NCBI RefSeq assembly: GCF_029982035.1
Contig: NZ_CP104166.1
Coordinates: 248,001-312,000 of the forward strand
Direction of reading: 5' to 3'
Length of the DNA stretch: 64,000 nt
Source: Megaera polyxenophila
GTDB taxonomy: Bacteria; Pseudomonadota; Alphaproteobacteria; Rickettsiales; Rickettsiaceae
A model generated the notes under the pieces. The model was not told where the DNA came from. It did no database searches and saw nothing but the letters and a program-made list of their open reading frames with translations. The position numbers were made by a program, and so were the translations under genes. Positions 8,557 to 18,527 of this stretch are shown in pieces. Position 1 is the first letter of the stretch. Every line of letters begins with the position of its first letter.

Positions 8557-11500
8557 TTATTTCATGCTTGGTAAATTTTTCTGCATATATTCCTGACCAA
8601 ACTCACTTACTTTTAAATAATCAATTTTTCCACTTACCAATATTGGAATTTCTTTAATAAATACTATAATTTGGGGAATATATAGTTCTGAAAATCCTAA
8701 TTCTTTAGCCTTGTTAACAATTTCTGCCCTCGTTAGATCCTTAATCGTAGTAAATAACATAATCTGCTCCTCGTTATTACCATCCAGGACAGAAATAGCT
8801 GCACTCAGCGACTCATTACCTTTTATTTTGTTTATTAATTCTTCTAAAATAGCAAATGAAACCATTTCTCCGGAAATGTTAGCAAACCGTTTTTCCCTCC
8901 CTAAAATTGTTAGATAACCGTCCTGGTCAATAGTTGCTATATCCCCAGTATCATACCAATTATTACCTAATCTTTCCACAAATGGTGCTTCTATTACACC
9001 TGGATTCTCAGGCTTTATATAACCAAGCATTATATTTGGCCCTTTAACGCAAAGTCTTCCTCCATTCTCAATATTCTTAAGCGGTTTAAAAAAATACTCG
9101 ATTTTTGGTAAAAACCTACCTACTGACCCTGCTTTATAATGCATCGGAGTATTTACAGCTATTGCCGGAGATGCTTCAGTTGCACCATAAGTCTCAAGTA
9201 TTCTGATTCCAAATTTATCAAGCCAGATTTGCCTTGTTTCTTCCTTAAGCTTTTCTGCTCCTGCTATAACATATCTCATTGAATAAAAATCATATGGATG
9301 AGCGGAAGAAGCATAAGCCGCTAAAAAACTATCAGTTCCAAACATTATTGTTGCACCCACGTCATAAATAACTTCAGGAATTATTCTATGATGCAGTGGA
9401 GATGGATATAAAAATGTTTTAACGCCTCCGAGCAACATAATTATTGATGTTGTGTAGCCGAAACTATGAAACAGCTGCAGAGGGTTAAAAGCCAAATCGT
9501 GCGGGTTAAAATCGATTATAGAAAGTATTTGGCATCGATTAGACTGTATATTTCGATGAGACAAAGCAACTGCTTTTGGCTTTCCTTCCGTTCCAGATGT
9601 AAATAATATCACTGCCGGTAGTTTATCATCCCTTTTGGGACAAATATATTCATAATACAGTTCTGGAAATATGCTGCCGATCATTGCTTTTATTTTTAAT
9701 AAAGGCGTAATATTTGCTTTTAAATCTTCCAGGTATATAAGCTTTATTCCCTGTTTTAATAACGAATCAATAAGCTCTTCAAGCCCTGCTGTTTTTACAA
9801 ATTTCTGCGAAGTATAAATGATTTTAATTGTGGCCGTATTACAGCTCGAAATGACGTGGTTTATGCCTGCAGTAAAGTTAATTATTGCCGGAATCCTCCC
9901 CATTGCTTGCATAGCAAATAAACTAATTATACTATCAACCATATTAGGGAGCATTAACCCAACTTTTTCTCCAGCTTCTGTTTGTTTTTCAATTAAACTA
10001 CTAAGAACAAATGATTTTAAAATCATAGATTTATAGGTAGTTTTATTACCTTCTATATCCTCCAAGATCTTTGTGTTCATCCCAAACAATTTTGCAGAAT
10101 TAATCAACGATTGGAATAAGGTTTCCTTATAATCCGAACTTTCAAACATCATGTCTCTCATTATGTCGTAAAGAGCTTGACTAATATATTTTCTTCTATC
10201 CCTACTGCTAAGATTTCCTAGAGGATTAACTTTTACCGGAGGGAGAATAGTAATAGTAATTTTTCTTCTCAAAGAGAACCTAGTTTTTAGCGTTTTACGA
10301 ATTTTTGAGAAACAAGTAAACTCCGTACCGTGAACTCTTATTGGTAGAATTGTAGCATTAGCTTTATCGGCAATCATAGCCGGACCTTCATATACTTTCA
10401 TTAAAGCGCCGGTAAGGCTAATTCTTCCCTCAGGAAAGATCGCAATTTTTTTATTCTTTTTTACTTCTTCAATTAAGCTCTTAATTGCCATAGGATTATT
10501 CGGATCAATCGGATAGGTACGGGCTAATTTAAGAAAAGGCCTTACCCACCATTCTTTAGAAACTCCTAAATTAATAGCAAATTGGATATTCTCAGGTATG
10601 TAAGTAGCTATCAAAATGGGATCAATATACGATAAATGGTTTGCAATTATCACTGCTTTTTTCCCAGCTTTTCTATAATTTTCCATCCCCTTTACCTCAA
10701 CTTGGTAAAATAGGCTAAAAATTAGCCTAAAGATCGCTTGTAACATTTTTAGGGATATGATTTTACTATTTGGAATCAACTTATATATATGAAGAGCAAC
10801 AATAAAATTTAAAATACTTATCGTTAAAATTACCGACGGTATTGAGAATTTCATATAAAAAAGTAAGGATAATATAGCAGTAGAACCTGCCATAAAGAAT
10901 GAATTTATTAAATTATTTGCAGCTACTACCCGGCTTCTGTGAGCAGGGGAAGAAAAATACTGCATCACAGCAAATAACGGTACTACGTAAAAGCCACCAA
11001 TAGCGGAAAGGCAAAAGAGATCAAATAATATCCGCCAATAATGTAATTTCGATAAAAAATCATAAATACTTTTTAAATGCTCCGGACTATAACTAATCTC
11101 GGCAATATGCGTAGCAAAATATAGATCAATACAGAAAATGCTTATTCCAACAGCTGAAATAAAAACATATTTGGTTGTAATATTATTAGCCAAAATCCTA
11201 TTACATACAAATGCCCCTACTCCTACCCCAACGGAAAATACTACTAAAAACAAATTAGCTACACTTTCATCCGCCCCTAAGGTGTCCCTTGCTAAAAGAG
11301 GTATCTGAGCTAAAATTGCAGCCCCAATAAACCAAAACCACGAGATACCTAGAATAGCTAAATAAACTTTATTCTTTGAATAAGCATATTTTACGATGTT
11401 AATGTTTTCATTTATAATATTTAAATTAATCCTAATATTAGGATTTGTATTGCCGGAAGCGGGCATAAAAAAACTAGCTATAAAACCTATAAATGATACA

Positions 11501-12042
11501 ACAACAGCAAATCCGACAACTAATTCACTTTCAAAATTATAAAACCCGCCTATTATAGTACCAAGCATTATGGACATAAAAGTTCCAGCCTCTATGTAAC
11601 CATTAGCACCAAGTAATTCTTGTTTTTTTAAGTGGTCAGGCAACACGCTGTATTTAATTGGGCCAAAAAAAGTTGAATGTATCCCCATTAAAGTTAGAGC
11701 AACGAATAAAACAACTAGATTTACACTGTAAAAACCGTAAGCTGAAAGGAGTATTATACCTATTTCTGTAGATTTTATGATTCTAACAATAATAGTTCGT
11801 TCATAACGATCCGCTATTTGCCCTGCTAAGCTTGCAAATAGCACAAAAGGAGCTATAAACAAAACATTAGCAAGCATAACCAACATATAAGGTGCTATAG
11901 TTAGACTCTGGGCTATTTTAAATGTAATTAAAATTATAAGAGCATTTTTTATAATACTATCGTTTAGACATCCGCAGAACTGTACAATAAATATTGGTAA
12001 GAATCTTCTGTTTTTAAAAAGATACAGCTGGTTAGAATCCAT
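8557..12042 (-). CDS. aas: Three-domain acyltransferase / acyl-ACP synthetase with MFS domain (Aas)
   Basis: An 1161-residue membrane protein with three modules. Residues 1 to about 415 are an MFS domain like the lysophospholipid flippase LplT. About 440-630 is a PlsC acyltransferase with the HxxxxD motif (NHLSYIDP near residue 468) and FPEGRIS. About 650-1150 is an AMP-binding acyl-activating domain with the P-loop-like LFTSGTEGKPKA near 810 and YDTGD near 1010. Together these import lysophospholipid, activate a fatty acid on ACP and re-acylate the lipid. In E. coli lplT and aas are separate genes, and here they are fused, as in other Rickettsiales. This would be useful for salvaging host lipids. 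Confidence 0.93.
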   Translation of the reverse strand: MDSNQLYLFKNRRFLPIFIVQFCGCLNDSIIKNALIILITFKIAQSLTIAPYMLVMLANVLFIAPFVLFASLAGQIADRYERTIIVRIIKSTEIGIILLSAYGFYSVNLVVLFVALTLMGIHSTFFGPIKYSVLPDHLKKQELLGANGYIEAGTFMSIMLGTIIGGFYNFESELVVGFAVVVSFIGFIASFFMPASGNTNPNIRINLNIINENINIVKYAYSKNKVYLAILGISWFWFIGAAILAQIPLLARDTLGADESVANLFLVVFSVGVGVGAFVCNRILANNITTKYVFISAVGISIFCIDLYFATHIAEISYSPEHLKSIYDFLSKLHYWRILFDLFCLSAIGGFYVVPLFAVMQYFSSPAHRSRVVAANNLINSFFMAGSTAILSLLFYMKFSIPSVILTISILNFIVALHIYKLIPNSKIISLKMLQAIFRLIFSLFYQVEVKGMENYRKAGKKAVIIANHLSYIDPILIATYIPENIQFAINLGVSKEWWVRPFLKLARTYPIDPNNPMAIKSLIEEVKKNKKIAIFPEGRISLTGALMKVYEGPAMIADKANATILPIRVHGTEFTCFSKIRKTLKTRFSLRRKITITILPPVKVNPLGNLSSRDRRKYISQALYDIMRDMMFESSDYKETLFQSLINSAKLFGMNTKILEDIEGNKTTYKSMILKSFVLSSLIEKQTEAGEKVGLMLPNMVDSIISLFAMQAMGRIPAIINFTAGINHVISSCNTATIKIIYTSQKFVKTAGLEELIDSLLKQGIKLIYLEDLKANITPLLKIKAMIGSIFPELYYEYICPKRDDKLPAVILFTSGTEGKPKAVALSHRNIQSNRCQILSIIDFNPHDLAFNPLQLFHSFGYTTSIIMLLGGVKTFLYPSPLHHRIIPEVIYDVGATIMFGTDSFLAAYASSAHPYDFYSMRYVIAGAEKLKEETRQIWLDKFGIRILETYGATEASPAIAVNTPMHYKAGSVGRFLPKIEYFFKPLKNIENGGRLCVKGPNIMLGYIKPENPGVIEAPFVERLGNNWYDTGDIATIDQDGYLTILGREKRFANISGEMVSFAILEELINKIKGNESLSAAISVLDGNNEEQIMLFTTIKDLTRAEIVNKAKELGFSELYIPQIIVFIKEIPILVSGKIDYLKVSEFGQEYMQKNLPSMK

Positions 12043-12109
12043 TTACTTCCCTAAAAAATTATTGGGAAATACTATGTAATTTATCATTACTTGTCAAACG
12101 AACTGTTTT

Positions 12110-13963
12110 CTATTTACGCAGTGCTTCATATACAATTTGGGCCAGCTCTTTGTTTATTCCTTCTACTTTTGTTAATTCATCAACAGTAGCATCTGACACG
12201 GCAGCAAAAGATCCAAAATAACTTAGCAATCCTTTCTTCCGCATTTCACCAATTCCCGGTATATTATCTAGAGAAGAAATCTTTATAGCTTTTGAACGTT
12301 TTTTTCGGTGGTTTTTTATAGCGAAATTATGTGCCTCATCTCTTAGAATTTGCAAGTATTTCATTACCGGTAAGTTTTTATCTAAAGTAAATACCTCTTG
12401 ATTTGGCCTATGAAACTGCTCCCTCCCTCTATTTCTATCTACTCCCTTAGACATGCATACAAATGGTATATTTAAACTAAATTTTTCCAGTACTTGCTCT
12501 ACTATGTTCATATGTCCCCTGCCGCCGTCTATTATCATTAAATCAGGTAATCTATATGGCTCATTTCTTAGCCTATTAAGTCTTCTGGTTAAAACTTCCC
12601 TAAGCATTGCATAATCATCGCCCCCTCCTATATTTTGGGGTTGGTCTTTTATTGTAAATAACCGATATTCTTTTTTATCAAAACCCTCCCTACCCGCAAC
12701 AATCATCGCCCCTATAGCAAATGAACCCTGTATATGGCTATTATCATAAACTTCAATACGATTTGGCAAAGCGGGCAAATTAAATAATTTTTGAACTTCT
12801 TCTAGCGCATACCGGTTTTTAGCGGAGTTTTTTAGATGTTGTTCCAACGCAATTCTTGCATTTTCCAAAGCAATCTGCATAAGATTAGCAGTTGAGCCAG
12901 ATTTTTTTGATACCTCTATTTTAATCTTTATACCGTGTAATTCTTTTAGTGCTTTTGCAAAAAGGTTAGGATCATTAATAGAATGGCTTAAAATTATGTT
13001 TTCAGCAGGAATTTTATCTTGATATAATTGCATGATGAATGCTTCCAATATTTCAGAAATATTCTGGCCTTGGGTGTGCTCGGGGAAATAAGGATGGTTA
13101 CCGCAAGGCTGCCCTGCCCTGTAAATATAAAGCTGCACACAATACTCACCATTAAGCTCCGTTATAGCAATTAGATCTGTATCTTTTATAAAGCCAGTAG
13201 TTTCCGCTTTTAACTGTATATAACTTAAAGCCTTTATACGGTCACGTATTTTTGCTGCTTCTTCAAAATTTAATTCCTCACTTAACGATTGCATTTTTTG
13301 AGCAAGAAGATTCTGTAAGGATTTGTTTTTTCCTGATAAAAAAGTTTTTACCTGTTCTACAAGTTCATCATAATCTTTTTTTGATATCTTGCGGGTACAA
13401 GGAGCAGAACATCTGTTTATTTGATATTGAAGGCACGGCCTTTTTCGAGTCGAAAAATAGGAATCAGAACATGACCTTAATTTAAATATTTTTTGTAGCT
13501 CTAACAAGGTAACTTCAACCTGTTTAACAGAAGCAAAGGGGCCAAAAAATTTTCCGTTTTTAAGATCTCTACCTCTATATTTAATTAATTGAGGAAAGTC
13601 ATGATCAAGCCGCAGTTTAATATAAGGAAAAGATTTATCATCTTTTAATAAAATATTAAACCGAGGTTTGAATTTTTTTATTAATTGTCCTTCAAGCAAA
13701 AGTGCTGACGATTCCGAGTCAGTAACACTATATTCCAGATAATATACTAGGGAAATCATGGTTGAATTTTTACCTTCAAGATCCCCGGTATATTGTTTTA
13801 AACGATTTTTAAGATTCTTCGCTTTGCCAATATAAATAATTTTTTTATCTATATCTAGCATACGATACACCCCCGGGTGGCTTGGCATTTCCTCCAAGCG
13901 AGACTTTATAAGCTCTTTACCCGATAATATATTATCGCTCAGACTTTTTTGGTATTGGGTCAT
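12110..13963 (-). CDS. uvrC: Excinuclease ABC subunit C
   Basis: The nuclease of nucleotide excision repair, 617 residues, full length. The N-terminal GIY-YIG endonuclease begins at residue 31 (GVYRMLD, IIYIGKAKN). A UVR motif that contacts UvrB lies around 205-240 (LNFEEAAKIRDRIKAL). The RNase H-like second nuclease follows (EVYDNSH, MIIDGGRGHM), and the C-terminus has helix-hairpin-helix repeats (LDNIPGIGEMRKKGL). The first 32 bases overlap the end of yidD, so the two are probably co-transcribed. Confidence 0.97.
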   Translation of the reverse strand: MTQYQKSLSDNILSGKELIKSRLEEMPSHPGVYRMLDIDKKIIYIGKAKNLKNRLKQYTGDLEGKNSTMISLVYYLEYSVTDSESSALLLEGQLIKKFKPRFNILLKDDKSFPYIKLRLDHDFPQLIKYRGRDLKNGKFFGPFASVKQVEVTLLELQKIFKLRSCSDSYFSTRKRPCLQYQINRCSAPCTRKISKKDYDELVEQVKTFLSGKNKSLQNLLAQKMQSLSEELNFEEAAKIRDRIKALSYIQLKAETTGFIKDTDLIAITELNGEYCVQLYIYRAGQPCGNHPYFPEHTQGQNISEILEAFIMQLYQDKIPAENIILSHSINDPNLFAKALKELHGIKIKIEVSKKSGSTANLMQIALENARIALEQHLKNSAKNRYALEEVQKLFNLPALPNRIEVYDNSHIQGSFAIGAMIVAGREGFDKKEYRLFTIKDQPQNIGGGDDYAMLREVLTRRLNRLRNEPYRLPDLMIIDGGRGHMNIVEQVLEKFSLNIPFVCMSKGVDRNRGREQFHRPNQEVFTLDKNLPVMKYLQILRDEAHNFAIKNHRKKRSKAIKISSLDNIPGIGEMRKKGLLSYFGSFAAVSDATVDELTKVEGINKELAQIVYEALRK

Positions 13964-14162
13964 AACCTCCGTCGCAGAAAGGATGGCACTTTAATAGCCT
14001 TCTTAAAGCAAAAAACAACCCTTTTATTGTACCATGAGTATTTATCGATTCATATGCATATTCAGAACAAGTTGGGTAAAACCTGCAATTTCTACCAAGC
14101 CATGGTGAAATAAAAAATTGGTAAAACTTAATAAGTAAGGTTAAAATAAATTTCATAATCAT
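13932..14162 (-). CDS. yidD: Membrane protein insertion efficiency factor
   Basis: A 76-residue protein with the complete YidD signature: YQFFISPWLGRNCRFYPTCS, then KGLFFALRRLLKCHP and GGYDPIP. It is a small amphipathic protein at the inner membrane that assists YidC-dependent insertion. Elsewhere it usually sits between rnpA and yidC, and its place upstream of uvrC shows that the old cluster is broken up. The ATG two codons later (residue 3) is an equally possible start. Confidence 0.93.
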   Translation of the reverse strand: MIMKFILTLLIKFYQFFISPWLGRNCRFYPTCSEYAYESINTHGTIKGLFFALRRLLKCHPFCDGGYDPIPKKSER

Positions 14163-14253
14163 ACTTGCAAAAGGTATATATAACCATTTCTTTAGCTTAA
14201 TTTATAAGTCCAGATTCTTTTTACAGTAAAGGGCCTTTAATTATTGCTATTTT

Positions 14254-14973
14254 TTATCTTAGCGGAAATTTATAAGTCAACCCCATAGTAAACTCTCCTA
14301 CTCCTATAGTCTTTTTAATAGGAGTAGCTTCATCAAAAGAATTTGTATTATTTAAAGTTTGATACTTTACTTTAATATTATTAACTACCTGCATTTTTGC
14401 ACCAAAGTCAATAGCCAGCTTATCGGTAATATCTTTACTAAACCCTAACCCCGCTTGCCATGCAAAACAATTTTGATTATTTTTCTTTATTTTAAAGTAA
14501 GGAATATCAGCGTTTGGTTTAACTGAAATTTTAGCCATACCAACACCAAAAATAACATAAGGCTTAATGCTTAGTGAAGTCATTTTCTGCATTTCATAAA
14601 TCAAATTCACAGTAAATACATTAGAAGTAACCTTTGTAATTCCGGATGTTTCTGGAAGGACACCCACTCCAGCCACTAATTTTTCTGGTAATCTATACGC
14701 CATTCTATACTTTGGTTGATAAGTGCCAGAAATTTCTATCATCATGTTAGGATAAAAGCTATATCCTATTCTCCCACCATACATATGTGACTTTTTCAAT
14801 CTCATTCTGGTATTTGATTCTTCATGCCTAAAAGATTTTTTTATTGGATCTGAAAGCCCAAACTCAGTACCGATATATACATATCTATCCATATGATTAT
14901 CCAAAACATCTTCAGCATATGCAGCATTTAAAAACGTTACACATAACCCAAAACTACAAATTATATTTTTCAT
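14254..14973 (-). CDS. Outer-membrane beta-barrel protein (opacity/Adr-like)
   Basis: A small outer-membrane barrel. The start was set at the ATG at 14971-14973, because it begins a good signal peptide (MKNIICSFGLCVTFLNAAYA, cleavage after AYA) with gaagtgg upstream. The open frame extends 67 codons further but without signal-like sequence. The mature part shows alternating strand patterns (YVYIGTEFGLSD, MYGGRIGYSFYPNMMIEIS, FGVGMAKI, WQAGLGFSKD) and ends in a C-terminal strand with aromatic residues (GLTYKFPLR), typical of OmpA-like or Adr-like surface proteins of rickettsiae. Adr1/Adr2 bind host vitronectin. Whether this one does is unknown. Confidence 0.8.
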   Translation of the reverse strand: MKNIICSFGLCVTFLNAAYAEDVLDNHMDRYVYIGTEFGLSDPIKKSFRHEESNTRMRLKKSHMYGGRIGYSFYPNMMIEISGTYQPKYRMAYRLPEKLVAGVGVLPETSGITKVTSNVFTVNLIYEMQKMTSLSIKPYVIFGVGMAKISVKPNADIPYFKIKKNNQNCFAWQAGLGFSKDITDKLAIDFGAKMQVVNNIKVKYQTLNNTNSFDEATPIKKTIGVGEFTMGLTYKFPLR

Positions 14974-15475
14974 AAAAAATACCACTTCTAAGATAAAAAC
15001 CAGGCCAATTATATATTTCTCCATTAAGCCGTCAACTAGAAAACCAATAATTCTGATTGTTAAAATTTTATTCTTAAATTCGTTGTAATTACCCCAATAT
15101 ATAGGTGTCTTAAAGAGAAAGTTAAGTAATAACTTGAAATTACAAACGACATAAATACATAGGCAATTACCCACGTCACTAATAGGATATTGATAATTTA
15201 ACTTAGCTCGTACCTAAAAAGAAGTAAAAATATACGCATATGTTCAAAAATCACATAAACTAGCGGTATTTCAAATACGGCGTAATAACCTGGTAAGCAA
15301 GATAATAATAGGCAAAAGGTAAGAGTATCCACTTAAGTTATATATAATAAATATCATTATGTTCGGATAGGAAAATATACTAACCTAGTCAACCATTTTA
15401 AGCTAGTATCCATTTTTATCACAAAAGATTCTACACCTCTATATCTGTTATAGATTATGCGTTTTTAAATAAAAA
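14974..15475. other. Intergenic region between OMP gene and porin terminator
   Basis: About 500 bases. The part next to the OMP start still belongs to an open frame, but it reads as upstream leader. Beyond 15175 it is AT-rich with no open frame of note. It presumably carries the promoter of the OMP gene. No repeat or RNA gene was recognised. Confidence 0.5.
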
Positions 15476-15504
15476 AATAAGCCAGGTTTGCTACTTGGCT
15501 TATT
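15476..15504 (-). terminator. Rho-independent terminator of the porin gene
   Basis: Inverted repeat AATAAGCCA (15476-15484) and TGGCTTATT (15496-15504), which can extend to an 11-bp stem around a 7-base loop. On the minus strand it is followed by a run of T, and it lies 30-60 bases past the porin stop. The other strand also has a short T run, so it could act both ways. Confidence 0.8.
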
Positions 15505-15536
15505 TTTGATTCTTGGATTTGCAGAATACTAGGAAA

Positions 15537-16916
15537 TTACAGACTTAACTTAGCACCTATTAAAGCTACAGTTCCACGCGTTTTCTTTTTCTTAAGATTA
15601 CCGTTATCATATTCAGGTTTTCCTTTTAAACTAAAGCCAGAGATCTCAGCATAAGGTTTAAATCCAGGAGCAAGTTTATAGTCAGTACCAATAGTGACAC
15701 AATCTACAGTATTTTTATACTGGTCTGAACGGAAGTATGTTAAGCTGGTAGTAAACGGCCCTTGTTTATAGGCTACCCCACCAGTATAATAAGTAGTTTC
15801 TCTACCTGTTCTATGGAATTCAGGACTAGTTAAGCTTTTACCTAAAGATCCAAAAGAAGCTGCATAAGAAAAATTCCCAGCATTTAGAATAGCCCCTATA
15901 TTATAGGTTCTTAAATCTTTTAATTTTTTATTATTCAAAGTTATAGGTTCTTGTTTATCAGGATCAGCCTTTTTGGGATCAGAATTACTTAAATCATTAT
16001 TACGAAACTTCTCTATTTTAGAAGCTTTACCATATTCACCGGTTAAAGCTAACTTTAAGTCAACTCCATCTGATATATTCTGCTCTAAAACCACACCTCC
16101 TGAAATCGCATCTTTTACGGATGTATCAAGCTTAAAGTACTCATTAGTAGCTACACCATTTCTGCCTATCTTTCTTATGTCAACTCTTGTTGAATTTTTA
16201 GTCGGATCATCAGCACCGGTATTGGAAGAATCAGGAGTATAGGAAATACCCATTTGTATCTTTGCCCCCTGGCCAAACTCGAATTTTGGCGTATAGTATG
16301 ATACCCTTCTACCCGGCTCGTTACTATAAGAGCGGGTTTCAACAGCACTAACTAGCTTATTATCTAGGAAAAACTCACCGAATGTTGCAAAAGATGGACC
16401 AAAATCATATCCCTGTTTTAAATCAGTAGAATCGAACTTCGCATATCTATCCCAATCACCGCCAGTAGCCGAAGCAATTGCACTACTATCAATAAGCATA
16501 TTGCTAGCAGCATCCATTGGAGAGCCAGCTTCTACTCGCCCATAACTACTATCCAGGTAGATATGAGAGCCGTTATAAGTGGCAGAGCCTTTTCTTTTTG
16601 CTGTCGGTACTAGAACTATTTTTCCACCATAAGTAATATCATTTACTTGGTTTGATATATCAGTAAATAACGCAGCATCGTTAAAAAAGGCAAAAGACTT
16701 TCTATTGGCAGACACATTTTTATCGTTCCCTGCAAGATGGTTCTGATTCCTATAACCGCCCTGAAAATGTCCATAACCGGACAATTTTACCTTTAAATCA
16801 GATGTAACAGGCATACTACCTGATTCTACATCGCCTGCAAGCGACATCTTGGAAAAACCAAATAAAACAGAAGCTATCAACATAACTTTGTTTAATTTTT
16901 TTATATTAATTTTCAT
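15537..16916 (-). CDS. Gram-negative porin, paralogue 1
   Basis: An outer-membrane general porin of 459 residues. The signal peptide ends around MSLAGD (residue 27). The mature protein begins with the strand LKVKLSGYGHFQGGY and ends in a strand with terminal aromatic/Leu (VALIGAKLSL). The middle has the family segment SYYTPKFEFGQGAKIQMGIS followed by TPDSSNTG. It diffuses small solutes across the outer membrane as a trimer. It shares this segment and overall layout with the second porin gene at 18528, on the other strand across dcd and secB, so the pair arose by duplication. A clear terminator follows. Confidence 0.88.
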   Translation of the reverse strand: MKINIKKLNKVMLIASVLFGFSKMSLAGDVESGSMPVTSDLKVKLSGYGHFQGGYRNQNHLAGNDKNVSANRKSFAFFNDAALFTDISNQVNDITYGGKIVLVPTAKRKGSATYNGSHIYLDSSYGRVEAGSPMDAASNMLIDSSAIASATGGDWDRYAKFDSTDLKQGYDFGPSFATFGEFFLDNKLVSAVETRSYSNEPGRRVSYYTPKFEFGQGAKIQMGISYTPDSSNTGADDPTKNSTRVDIRKIGRNGVATNEYFKLDTSVKDAISGGVVLEQNISDGVDLKLALTGEYGKASKIEKFRNNDLSNSDPKKADPDKQEPITLNNKKLKDLRTYNIGAILNAGNFSYAASFGSLGKSLTSPEFHRTGRETTYYTGGVAYKQGPFTTSLTYFRSDQYKNTVDCVTIGTDYKLAPGFKPYAEISGFSLKGKPEYDNGNLKKKKTRGTVALIGAKLSL

Positions 16917-17140
16917 AACTAACTACCTAATTTTTACTGCTAGATTATTAAACCTTTGTAGCCCTTTATTCTGGCACATATAAGAAAACTTAAGTTAGCA
17001 CTTAAAGATTATCTTAACTCTTAGACATAAAACCAGAGGTTCAACTAAAACACCATGATAATTTAGCATAAAACAGCTGACATAATCAATAACCAATACC
17101 CAAAAAAACATCTTAGGACTAGCCAAAAAAAACAAACTAG

Positions 17141-17149
17141 TGTTATAAT
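17141..17149 (+). promoter_or_regulatory. Extended -10 promoter candidate
   Basis: TGTTATAAT matches the extended -10 consensus TGnTATAAT exactly, about 150 bases before dcd. No good -35 box is present, as is usual for this class. The rest of the 385-base gap between the divergent porin and dcd has no open frame. Confidence 0.4.
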
Positions 17150-17301
17150 TGTCACTGAATTAATTTCTTCATAGGAAAAACCTGCGTTAATGATAAATTA
17201 TAACTCGCATTAATCAAGAAATTTTTATAGACAGATATATATTTGTTAACTAAAACCAAACAATTAAAGGATCGTCTCATTAGAAAATAAGGTTATAGTT
17301 T

Positions 17302-17868
17302 ATGCCAATAATGTCAGATAAATGGATACAGGAAAAAGCCGTAAGAGACGGTATGATATCACCATTTATTAACTCTCAAGTAAGAGAAATCGGAGAAAAA
17401 AAAATCATATCGTACGGAGTTTCCTCTTATGGTTATGATGCAAGAGTGTCCAATGAATTTAAAATATTTACCAATATTAACACTACTATTGTTGACCCCA
17501 AAAATTTTGATAGCCAAAGCTTGGTTAGCAAAGAAACTGATGTTTGTATCATTCCGCCAAACAGCTTCGCCTTAGGGAGAACAGTTGAATATTTTAAAAT
17601 CCCCAAAGACGTTTTAGTAGTGTGTGTTGGGAAATCGACTTATGCACGGTGCGGTATCATAGTAAATGTCACTCCACTTGAACCAGGATGGGAAGGCTTT
17701 GTTACTCTTGAATTTTCAAATACAACTCCCTTGCCTGCCAAAATTTACGCAGATGAAGGTGCCTGCCAGTTTTTATTTTTTTCTGGGAACGAACCATGCG
17801 AAATATCATATTCTGACCGTGCTGGTAAGTATATGGGCCAAAAAGGCGTTACTTTACCCCGCACATGA
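17302..17868 (+). CDS. dcd: dCTP deaminase
   Basis: Converts dCTP to dUTP, feeding dTMP synthesis together with Dut (23573-24019 in this window). It is 188 residues, the normal length of the alphaproteobacterial enzyme. The nucleotide-binding loop GKSTYARCGIIVNVTPLEP and the catalytic Glu in FVTLEFSNTTPLPAKIY are intact, and the C-terminal lid GKYMGQKGVTLP is present. Met at codon 4 is an alternative start. No clear ribosome binding site precedes either. secB follows after 46 bases on the same strand. Confidence 0.96.
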   Translation: MPIMSDKWIQEKAVRDGMISPFINSQVREIGEKKIISYGVSSYGYDARVSNEFKIFTNINTTIVDPKNFDSQSLVSKETDVCIIPPNSFALGRTVEYFKIPKDVLVVCVGKSTYARCGIIVNVTPLEPGWEGFVTLEFSNTTPLPAKIYADEGACQFLFFSGNEPCEISYSDRAGKYMGQKGVTLPRT

Positions 17869-17914
17869 AGTACTAACCAAAAGTTAAGTTAAATTAAACA
17901 ACAAAGGAAACAAA

Positions 17915-18367
17915 ATGAATTCCACAGAAGAAACCAAAACACCTCACATCTCAGTAAATGCTCAATATACCAAAGATCTATCTTTCGAAAACCCGGGAGC
18001 TCCTGCTTCTCTTGTTAATACAGGTAACCCACCACATATAGACCTCGCATTGGATCTCAATATCCAAAGAATGCCTGAAGATGAATATTTTGAGGTTGAA
18101 ATAATTATTAGCGCAAAAGCAACAAGTGCGGATAAAACTCTCTTTATAGTTGATTTAAAATATGCCGGTATATTCCATTTGGTTAATGTTCCTGAAGAAC
18201 AAATTCAAATGCTTCTTGCCGTTCATTGTCCCGCAATAATATTTCCATTTGCCCGTAAAATTCTTGCAGATGTAACACAGGATGGTGGTTTTCAACCATT
18301 AATGATTGACCCAATAGATTTTGGAGCTTTATATAGTAAAAAACTCAATGAAAAAAATATATCATAA
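17915..18367 (+). CDS. secB: Protein-export chaperone SecB
   Basis: A 150-residue cytoplasmic chaperone that keeps presecretory proteins unfolded and hands them to SecA. Family segments seen are NAQYTKDLSFENPGAP near the start, the strand EDEYFEVEIIISA, YAGIFHLVNVPEEQIQMLL, CPAIIFPFARKILADVTQDG and the end FGALYSKKL. An aaagga ribosome binding site lies before the ATG. It sits between dcd and a porin gene, one of its likely clients. Confidence 0.96.
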   Translation: MNSTEETKTPHISVNAQYTKDLSFENPGAPASLVNTGNPPHIDLALDLNIQRMPEDEYFEVEIIISAKATSADKTLFIVDLKYAGIFHLVNVPEEQIQMLLAVHCPAIIFPFARKILADVTQDGGFQPLMIDPIDFGALYSKKLNEKNIS

Positions 18368-18395
18368 AAATATTTGATTTAATACAAAAGCCTCT

Positions 18396-18424
18396 TTGAC
18401 AAAATTTATCTTTAGTTGTAATTT
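18396..18424 (+). promoter_or_regulatory. Weak sigma-70 promoter candidate for porin 2
   Basis: A perfect -35 TTGACA at 18396-18401, then 17 bases and TAATTT, a poor -10. Transcription would start about 95 bases before the porin ATG at 18528, leaving an AT-rich untranslated leader. It lies just after the secB stop. Confidence 0.35.
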
Positions 18425-18527
18425 ATATCGAAAAGCAACTTTTAGTAGTTTAGATGTTAAAGAAATTTTGCCTTTTTTAAATAAAACATATACCTAGAAA
18501 ATTTTAACTATTATTACCGTTATCTAT

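Noticed and set aside
8409..8657. 82-codon plus-strand ORF downstream of aas
   Set aside because: It overlaps the C-terminal coding part of aas on the other strand, and has no RBS or domain.
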